This document shows, one piece after another, positions 5,338-10,657 of a stretch of DNA of 14,824 bases. Below the pieces are notes generated by a model. It made no database searches. It had not been told where the DNA came from and saw nothing but the letters and a program-made list of their open reading frames with translations. Positions within the stretch are counted from its first letter, which is position 1. Each line of letters opens with the position of its first letter. Origin of the DNA: Pseudomonadota bacterium (GTDB taxonomy: Bacteria > Pseudomonadota > Alphaproteobacteria > Rhizobiales > Devosiaceae); the NCBI GenBank assembly GCA_023415605.1, contig JAEZKB010000018.1:1-14824 (forward strand), given 5' to 3'. The position numbers and the translations under genes were made by a program.

Positions 5338-5757
5338 ATGAAGTATCTCCACACCATGGTGCGCGTCACCGACATCGACGCCAGCCTTCGATTCTACCGT
5401 GACGCGCTGGGGCTGGAAGAGATTCGCCGCACCGAGAACGAGAAGGGCCGCTATACGCTCATCTTCCTCGCCCCGCCCGGCCAGCACGACACCCCCGTGG
5501 AACTGACCTACAACTGGGACCCGGAGGTCTATACTGGCGGCCGCAATTTCGGCCACCTGGCCTATGAGGTCGACGACATTTACGCCTTCTGCGAGAAGAT
5601 GCAGCAGATGGGCATCGTGGTGAACCGTCCGCCGCGCGACGGCAACATGGCCTTCATCCGCTCCCCGGACAACATCTCGATCGAGATCCTGCAGAAGGGC
5701 TCCCCGCTGCCGCCGCAGGAGCCGTGGCTGTCGATGCCGAACACCGGCGTCTGGTAA
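5338..5757 (+). CDS. gloA: Lactoylglutathione lyase (glyoxalase I)
   Basis: A 139-residue cytoplasmic metalloenzyme that converts the hemithioacetal of methylglyoxal and glutathione to S-lactoylglutathione, the first step of the glyoxalase detoxification route. The four expected metal ligands are present: H5 (KYLHTMVRV), E55 (VELTYNW), H73 (NFGHLAYEV) and E116 (ISIEILQ). This matches the H-E-H-E set of the E. coli enzyme. Other family features are FYRDALGLE at 19-27 and FIRSPDN at 106-112. The length is typical of bacterial GloA of the nickel-dependent type. ATG 5338 places H5 correctly, although the ribosome binding site is weak. A GC-rich hairpin follows the stop codon by about ten bases. 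The product would next need glyoxalase II, which is not in the window. Confidence 0.96.
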   Translation: MKYLHTMVRVTDIDASLRFYRDALGLEEIRRTENEKGRYTLIFLAPPGQHDTPVELTYNWDPEVYTGGRNFGHLAYEVDDIYAFCEKMQQMGIVVNRPPRDGNMAFIRSPDNISIEILQKGSPLPPQEPWLSMPNTGVW

Positions 5758-5765
5758 GGTCACCA

Positions 5766-5786
5766 GGGGGTGCCATTGGCACCCCC
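5766..5786 (+). terminator. GC-rich hairpin after gloA
   Basis: GGGGGTGCC and GGCACCCCC flank ATT, giving a perfect 9-pair stem that begins about eight bases after the gloA stop. No T run follows (the next bases are C-rich), so it is not a classical intrinsic terminator. It may protect the transcript 3' end or act with Rho. A second small dyad, AGCGGCT-T-AGCCGCT, follows at 5819-5833. Confidence 0.5.
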
Positions 5787-5923
5787 ACCCTCTCCCCGCG
5801 TAAACCCTTCGTTCACCAAGCGGCTTAGCCGCTGGTTATCCTCCCCGGCGGTATTTTCCCGGACGTTGCCGGCTGGGCATAGCCGCGTAGCGCAGGGCGT
5901 GCTCACGCGCCGGGGAAGTGACG

Positions 5924-6388
5924 ATGAAACGACTGCTCGTGGTGCTCGCCGCCACGCTGATGCTGGCCGGCTGTTTTCCGTTCGCCTTTTTCGCCTCGTC
6001 GAGTGGCGACGGCTATCGCGGCTTGAAGCAGAGCTTTGGCACGTATGTGACATCGAGCAAGGTCAACGCCTTCTGCCTCCTGCCCAAGCTCCGCTTCGCC
6101 ATCGCCGAGTTCGAAGGCCATTTCGGCAAGAAGATCGTGATGAACTCGGGCTATCGCGATCCCTTCCACAATGCGGATGTGGGCGGCGCCGACAACTCCT
6201 TCCACACCAAGTGCATGGCGGCGGACTTCTACATACCAGGCGTCGACAAGCGGAAGCTGATCGCCTTTGCCATGCGCTCGAACCTCGTCGGGGGTCTCGG
6301 CTGCTATCCCGGCCGCAGCTTCATCCATGTCGACGTGCGTGACCGCCCGCGGGGCTGGCGCAAGCCGGTGACCTTCTCGGGCTGCTAG
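5924..6388 (+). CDS. M15-type (Peptidase_M15_3/YcbK-like) lipoprotein
   Basis: A 154-residue exported lipoprotein. The signal peptide ends in a lipobox LAGC with C17. The mature part carries the peptidase M15A/YcbK pattern: SGYRDPFHNADVGGAD (75-90), SFHTKCMAADFY (92-103) and SFIHVDVR (132-139). The zinc ligands expected from the family are present: H94, D101 and H135. The Gly normally found in SxHxxGxAxD is a Cys here (C97). Family members are D-Ala-D-Ala carboxypeptidase or endopeptidase-like enzymes acting on peptidoglycan, so a periplasmic wall-remodelling role is likely. I chose ATG 5924 because GGGGAA lies seven bases upstream; a GTG two codons earlier would overlap that site. It stands apart from gloA by 166 bases, so it probably has its own promoter. 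Confidence 0.88.
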   Translation: MKRLLVVLAATLMLAGCFPFAFFASSSGDGYRGLKQSFGTYVTSSKVNAFCLLPKLRFAIAEFEGHFGKKIVMNSGYRDPFHNADVGGADNSFHTKCMAADFYIPGVDKRKLIAFAMRSNLVGGLGCYPGRSFIHVDVRDRPRGWRKPVTFSGC

Positions 6389-6480
6389 GCCTCTTTTCCC
6401 CACTCGTAAAACGAACTTGCGCAAGGGACAAAAGGCACTTGCATCGCCCGCGAACCACCCCTATACGGTCCACGCGCTGT

Positions 6481-6555
6481 GCGCCCTTCGTCTATCGGTT
6501 AGGACGGCACCCTTTCACGGTGCAGAGAGGGGTTCGACTCCCCTAGGGCGCGCCA
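6481..6555 (+). tRNA. tRNA-Glu (anticodon UUC)
   Basis: A 75-base gene including an encoded CCA. The acceptor stem pairs GCGCCCT with AGGGCGC. The D arm is GTCT...GGAC. The anticodon stem GCACC/GGTGC encloses the loop CTTTCAC, giving anticodon TTC, which reads GAA and GAG. The T arm GGGGTTCGACTCCCC is intact. A 6-base stem CTCTTG-TTG-CAAGAG follows at 6562-6576 without a T run. A second tRNA-Glu lies 54 bases downstream. Confidence 0.96.
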
Positions 6556-6609
6556 CCTTCCCTCTTGTTGCAAGAGCGGCTAGGCTGGCGCAATTCTTGA
6601 GCTTGATCC

Positions 6610-6684
6610 GCGCCCATCGTCTAGCGGTCAGGACACCGCCCTCTCACGGCGGGAACAGGGGTTCGATTCCCCTTGGGCGCGCCA
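6610..6684 (+). tRNA. tRNA-Glu (anticodon CUC)
   Basis: A 75-base gene including CCA. The acceptor stem pairs GCGCCCA with TGGGCGC. The anticodon stem CCGCC/GGCGG encloses CTCTCAC, giving anticodon CTC, which reads GAG. The T arm is GGGGTTCGATTCCCC. It shares most of its acceptor, D and T arms with the tRNA-Glu just upstream, so the pair probably arose by duplication followed by anticodon divergence. They may be transcribed together. Confidence 0.96.
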
Positions 6685-6776
6685 AGAGCTTCTGAAGCAC
6701 GCTATAGTTGCGATTCAGCACAAGCCAGCTATCAAAGTCAGTCTCCCGCCCAATACGGTTCCTAGAGGCTTGACCC

Positions 6777-7184
6777 ATGCAACGAACGAAATCCCGCGCC
6801 AGCGCGCTGCTGGGAGCCATGCTGATCCCCATCGGCGTCGCGGGCGCCGCACCTTTCGCGATTTCGGACAGTTACACCGCCAGCGAAAGCCTCGTTGAGG
6901 GGACCTATGCTTGTCGCAGCGGGCTCGACGTCGACAGCTTCACCTACACGTTCGATGTCGCCGGATCCGCTTACTCGGTGCGCGGTGTCGACAGTCCGGC
7001 CGGGTCACTCGAGATCGACGCGGAAGGCACGATCAGCTTCCATTCTGGCCCCTTTGCCGCTGACGAGACCGCGGCGATGTTCGGGCGCGCGACGCTGAGG
7101 AATTCGGACGACAATCCCGTCATCATTCTTGGCTACTTCTTCACGGATGGCGAGACGAGCTACGACTTCTGCGCTCGCCTCTAG
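6777..7184 (+). CDS. Small secreted protein of unknown function
   Basis: A 135-residue protein I do not recognise. The N-terminus is a Sec-type signal peptide: basic QRTKSR, hydrophobic LLGAMLIPIGVAG, and a likely signal peptidase I site near AGA-AP (residue 25). The mature part is acidic and rich in Ser, Thr and Gly with a beta-like pattern. It has two cysteines, C46 and C132, that could form a disulfide in the periplasm. Phrases such as FTYTFDVAGSAYSVRG and GTISFHSGPF suggest a small beta-sandwich or barrel. There is no lipobox. The ATG at 6777 fits the signal peptide, but no clear ribosome binding site is visible. It follows the two tRNA genes by 92 bases and converges with the Cys-rich gene on the other strand. 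Confidence 0.7.
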   Translation: MQRTKSRASALLGAMLIPIGVAGAAPFAISDSYTASESLVEGTYACRSGLDVDSFTYTFDVAGSAYSVRGVDSPAGSLEIDAEGTISFHSGPFAADETAAMFGRATLRNSDDNPVIILGYFFTDGETSYDFCARL

Positions 7185-7278
7185 GCCTGCGCATTTAACT
7201 TCCTCTGCCTGGGTCGACGATGGCAACGGCACTGATGTCCTGATCACGTGGGCAAATGCCCGAGGCACGTATGGCGCC

Positions 7279-7788
7279 CTACCCCACCAGCTTGCGCTCT
7301 GGCTCCGTATACGGCCGCAGCCCCAGCGCACATGCCTCGTGGGTGCAGTCGATGGGCGGGATGATCTCTAGGAAGTCTTTCGTCACCACCTGGCCGTTGA
7401 GGCGGCGGCAGCCGCGGCAGTCGCCGAACTTGCCTTCGACGCAGAACTTGCCGCCGCCGACGCGGGCGCCAGCTTGTACGACGCTCTCGCGCGCGTAGGA
7501 CCACGCAGCGGCTTGCAGGGTGGTCTCGAGAGCGTGGATCGGATCCTGGCGTCCCAGATCGGTGAGGGCAGCGAGGGCCTCTTCCGTCAGCAGCGCATTG
7601 GGATGCAAGCCGAGCGCCTTGCGCGCTTCGGGCGTCAGCGGCGTACCAAAGGACCGGAAGAGCCGCGCCAAGTCGCGCGGTGTCGCTGTGCCACCGTCTT
7701 CGAGCAGAATGGCAAGCATTGTCGCGTATTCATAACGGACATAGTCCAGCCGCTCGATCGCCGACAGTATGTGCTTGAGGTACTTCAC
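7279..7788 (-). CDS. Cys-rich protein of unknown function, C-terminus faintly like phage head-morphogenesis proteins
   Basis: A protein of about 169 residues. Residues 1-110 are mainly helical. From about 116 it carries C116, C124, C127, C148, H150 and C153, in the order C-x7-C-x2-C, then IPPIDCTHEAC. That could hold one zinc ion. The pattern D-C-x2-C-x2-L-x-G-x-V followed by PP and a further Cys-His-Cys group resembles the C-terminal end of SPP1 gp7/Mu F-type minor head proteins (DxxxCxxCxxLxGxV...PPxHPxCRC). This is a motif impression only. The frame reaches a GTG at 7821, but I chose GTG 7788 because GGACGGAGG lies directly before it (spacing four bases). It is divergent from the MFS gene and lies downstream of two tRNA genes. 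It could be a cellular zinc-binding protein rather than a phage relic. Confidence 0.65.
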   Translation of the reverse strand: MKYLKHILSAIERLDYVRYEYATMLAILLEDGGTATPRDLARLFRSFGTPLTPEARKALGLHPNALLTEEALAALTDLGRQDPIHALETTLQAAAWSYARESVVQAGARVGGGKFCVEGKFGDCRGCRRLNGQVVTKDFLEIIPPIDCTHEACALGLRPYTEPERKLVG

Positions 7789-7974
7789 AATGCCTCCGTC
7801 CCCGACGATTAGGGCGGGCACGAAAGTGCGGCAAGAAGATCGGCCTTTTACGATGAATAGACGCGGTTAACGGCCAGAAGACAGCCGTCGATTTTGTCGC
7901 AGTCGCAACCTCGTGATAGTCCGAGGCGTTCCGGCTAGCTTCGCTGCCCCGTCTCTCGCGTCGAGTCGCCCGCC

Positions 7975-9318
7975 ATGAGTCCGTTTCACCAGATTCTCGG
8001 CAACAACCTCGTTGCCAATATCACGAACTTCACGGTGTGGTTCGCCATCACCTTCTGGGTCTTCCTCGAGACCGAGTCGGTCTTCGCGACGGGAATGATC
8101 GCGGGCTTTTACCTCGTGCTGACGGCAGCACTGGGCATCTGGTTCGGCTCGATCGTCGACCACAACGCCAAGCGCATGGCCATGCTGGGTTCGAGCGCGG
8201 CCTCGTTCGGCTTCTATGTGGTCGCCACCATTGTTCTCCTGGCGGTACCGCAGGCCGAGTTCCGCAACCCCTATCGGCCCATGCTCTGGGTGTTCGTAAG
8301 CCTCGTTATGATCGGCGTTATCGCCGGCAACATCCGGTCGATCGCGCTGCCGACACTGGAGACCATCCTGATCCCCGCAGATCGGCGGGACAAAGCCAAC
8401 GGCCTCGTCGGCATGGTGTCGGGCATTGGCTTTCTCACCACCTCCGTGATCTCGGGCATGCTCGTCGCTTTTGGCGGCATGCTGGCGGTGATGGTGTTGG
8501 CCCTGGTGCTCACCGTTGCTGCTTTCGTGCACCTGTGGTTCGTCAAGATCGACGAAGGCCGGCCCGAGCAGACGGCGGAGCAGAAGGCCGAGCCCAAGCG
8601 GGTGGATATCGCCGGCACGATACGGGTCATCGCCGGCGTGCCGGGGCTGTTCGCACTGATCTTTTTCGCCACCTTCAACAACTTCCTCGGCGGCATCTTC
8701 ATGGCTCTGCTCGATGCTTACGGGCTGTCGCTGGTCTCGGTCGAAGTCTGGGGCCTGCTGTTTGGTGTGCTGTCGACCGCGTTTATCGTTTCGGGGATCA
8801 TCATTGCCAAAACCGGACTGGGCAAAAATCCGCTTCGCACGCTGCTGATGGTCAACGTCATCACCTGGACGGTCTGCATCTTCTTCACCATCCAGCCCTC
8901 GATCTGGCTGCTGGCAGCCGGCTGTTTCATCTGGATGTTCCTCGGGCCCTATGCCGAGGCCGCCGAGCACACGACGCTGCAGAAGGTGGTGCCGATGGAG
9001 CGCCAAGGCCGGGTCTTCGGCTTCGCCCAGTCCGTGGAGCAGGCCGCCTCGCCGCTCACCGCCTTCATGATCGGGCCGCTGACCCAGTTCCTCGTCATCC
9101 CGTTCATGACCGATGGACTGGGCGCGCAATGGATCGGCGGCTGGTTCGGAACCGGGCCGGCACGCGGCATCGCGCTGGTCTTCACCGTAGCCGGCTTCAT
9201 CGGCCTCGTGGTGACCCTTATCGCCTTCAACTCGAAATACTACCGGCAGCTCTCCGCTGCCTACGCGAAGGCGCCCGACGAACCCGAGGAGGGCCCGCCG
9301 CCGGTCCCGGCGACCTAA
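7975..9318 (+). CDS. Major facilitator superfamily transporter
   Basis: A 447-residue polytopic inner-membrane protein with about 12 hydrophobic segments in two halves. A charged central loop lies near residues 185-215 (KIDEGRPEQTAEQKAEPKR). The loop between helices 2 and 3 has GSIVDHNAKR, a form of MFS motif A. DKANGLVGMVSGIGF in the region of helix 5 is typical of drug/metabolite efflux-type MFS proteins. The C-terminus is a short Pro/Glu-rich tail. Family members move small molecules by proton coupling; substrate and direction cannot be read from sequence. No good ribosome binding site precedes ATG 7975. The enolase-superfamily gene starts 95 bases downstream on the same strand with no terminator between, so the two may form an operon. 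A role in moving that enzyme's substrate is a guess. Confidence 0.9.
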   Translation: MSPFHQILGNNLVANITNFTVWFAITFWVFLETESVFATGMIAGFYLVLTAALGIWFGSIVDHNAKRMAMLGSSAASFGFYVVATIVLLAVPQAEFRNPYRPMLWVFVSLVMIGVIAGNIRSIALPTLETILIPADRRDKANGLVGMVSGIGFLTTSVISGMLVAFGGMLAVMVLALVLTVAAFVHLWFVKIDEGRPEQTAEQKAEPKRVDIAGTIRVIAGVPGLFALIFFATFNNFLGGIFMALLDAYGLSLVSVEVWGLLFGVLSTAFIVSGIIIAKTGLGKNPLRTLLMVNVITWTVCIFFTIQPSIWLLAAGCFIWMFLGPYAEAAEHTTLQKVVPMERQGRVFGFAQSVEQAASPLTAFMIGPLTQFLVIPFMTDGLGAQWIGGWFGTGPARGIALVFTVAGFIGLVVTLIAFNSKYYRQLSAAYAKAPDEPEEGPPPVPAT

Positions 9319-9399
9319 CAAAATTTAGGTTCTTTCGTCCTATTCAAAGCCTTCTCGAAAGCCGCTATGGCAAGCCCATAACCTAACGGGAAGACGACC

Positions 9400-9406
9400 A
9401 GGAGGA
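9400..9406 (+). promoter_or_regulatory. Strong ribosome binding site for the enolase-superfamily gene
   Basis: AGGAGGA six bases before ATG 9413 is the best Shine-Dalgarno sequence in the window and fixes the start of the mandelate racemase-like gene. It suggests high translation compared with its neighbours. Confidence 0.85.
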
Positions 9407-9412
9407 GCCCGA

Positions 9413-10618
9413 ATGAAGATTACCGACCTCAAGTGCGCGGTGATCGCCAACAGCCCCGTGATCCGCATCACCACAGATGAAGGCATCACCGGTTGGGCGC
9501 AGATCGAAACACCCAAGCCCTACGTCAAGCCGCAGGTGCTCGACCTCAAGGCCTGGATCATCGGGCAGGATCCGCGCGACGTCGAGCGCGTCATGCGCCG
9601 CATTCGCGTCCGCGGCGGCTTCAAGCCGTTTGGCTCAGCCGTGTCGGCGATCGAACACGCGCTGTGGGACATTGCCGGCAAGGCGCTCAACGCTCCGGTC
9701 TATCGTCTGCTCGGCGGCAAGGTGCGCGACAAGGTCCGTACCTATCGCACCCTCTACCAGGCCGAACTGCCCGGCGGCGCTGAACACACTCCGGCCGGTT
9801 ACAAGCGCTGGGCCGAGTACGGCAAGTCGCTCAAGGGCGAGTTCACCCTGTTCAAGCTGCCCAGCGCCTATCACTCGTCGATGGTGCGCGACTTCCCGAA
9901 CTATTATTACGGCGAAGTGCAAACCGACGCGCCGTTCCCCTACCCGCACAAGGGCACGATGACGCATGAAGGTTTCGACCACCTCGTCGCCTGCATCCGG
10001 TCGGCCAAGGAGACGCTCGGGACGGGTTACAACACGGCCGTCGACGCCGGTCCGGGCTTCATGCCGATCGACGCGCTGCGCCTCGCCAAGGCCGTCGAAG
10101 ACCTGCACCTGATGTGGCTCGAGGACATGATCACCGGCGACTACGTGCCGTACGTCAATCACGACCTCTACCGCGACATCACCCACCAGACCACGACGCC
10201 GATCCACACCGGCGAGCAGATCTATCTCCGGCAAAACTACAAGCACCTGATCGAGAGCCACGCCGTCAACGTCGTCGGCCCCGACCCGTGCGACGTCGGC
10301 GGACTCGCCGAAATCAAGTGGGTGGCCGAGCATGCCGACCTGCACGGCATCGCCATGGCACCGCACGGCACCGCCAACGGCATCTTCGGTCTCGCCGCCC
10401 TGATCCAGGTCTGCGCCACCATGCCCGACAACCTGATCGCCTTCGAATACCCGGCCCGCTTCGAGCCCTTCTGGTACGACATCACCGAAGGCTTTGACGG
10501 CATGCCGGTCAAGGGCGGCCTGATCGACGTGCCGGATCGTCCGGGTCTCGGCGTCAACCTCGTGGCCAAAGAAGCCAAGAAGTACCTGACGGACGGCGAC
10601 GCCGACTTCTTCGACTAA
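9413..10618 (+). CDS. Mandelate racemase/muconate lactonizing enzyme family protein (enolase superfamily)
   Basis: A 401-residue cytoplasmic enzyme. Residues 1-115 form the N-terminal cap (RITTDEGITGWAQIE, then SAIEHALWDIAGKALNAPVYRLLGG), followed by the TIM barrel. Expected metal ligands are D211 (AVDAG), E237 (MWLEDM) and E268 (HTGEQI). The His-Asp dyad of the mandelate racemase subgroup is present as H318 (APHG) and D291 (GPDPCDVGG). The usual KxK pair at the end of barrel strand 2 reads L146-F-K148, so the first Lys is missing. A long Tyr-rich segment follows (151-185, including PNYYYGEVQTDAPFPYPHKG). Family members abstract a proton alpha to a carboxylate, mostly as sugar-acid dehydratases. 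Resemblance to the RspA/ManD-type group is partial and the substrate is unknown. A terminator follows nine bases after the stop. Confidence 0.93.
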   Translation: MKITDLKCAVIANSPVIRITTDEGITGWAQIETPKPYVKPQVLDLKAWIIGQDPRDVERVMRRIRVRGGFKPFGSAVSAIEHALWDIAGKALNAPVYRLLGGKVRDKVRTYRTLYQAELPGGAEHTPAGYKRWAEYGKSLKGEFTLFKLPSAYHSSMVRDFPNYYYGEVQTDAPFPYPHKGTMTHEGFDHLVACIRSAKETLGTGYNTAVDAGPGFMPIDALRLAKAVEDLHLMWLEDMITGDYVPYVNHDLYRDITHQTTTPIHTGEQIYLRQNYKHLIESHAVNVVGPDPCDVGGLAEIKWVAEHADLHGIAMAPHGTANGIFGLAALIQVCATMPDNLIAFEYPARFEPFWYDITEGFDGMPVKGGLIDVPDRPGLGVNLVAKEAKKYLTDGDADFFD

Positions 10619-10627
10619 GACAGCTCT

Positions 10628-10657
10628 ACCGGCGGCCTCACGGGGCCGCCGGTTTTT
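10628..10657 (+). terminator. Rho-independent terminator of the enolase-superfamily gene
   Basis: ACCGGCGGCC (10628-10637) pairs with GGCCGCCGGT (10644-10653) around a 6-base loop and is followed by TTTT. The 10-pair GC-rich stem starts nine bases after the stop at 10618. Its right arm and T run lie inside the last codons of the convergent M16 peptidase gene (ends 10638), so the two 3' ends share this DNA. Confidence 0.93.

Noticed and set aside
6417..6695. A 92-codon plus-strand frame across the tRNA genes
   Set aside because: It is made of the two tRNA sequences and their spacer; the repeated peptide simply reflects the tRNA duplication.
7867..9321. A 484-codon open frame on the minus strand opposite the MFS gene
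   Set aside because: The translation is rich in His, Asp, Glu, Arg and Gly with no domain features. It is the antisense of a clear transporter in GC-rich DNA, where third-position bias keeps antisense frames open.
8037..9386. A 449-codon plus-strand frame overlapping the MFS gene
   Set aside because: Arg/Asp/Gly-rich shift of the MFS coding sequence; the MFS frame has membrane helices and motif A.
9311..9412. A short AT-rich dyad at the end of the MFS gene (CCTAA...TTAGG) as a terminator
   Set aside because: The stem is only five weak pairs and overlaps the stop codon; it is unlikely to stop transcription into the enolase-type gene.
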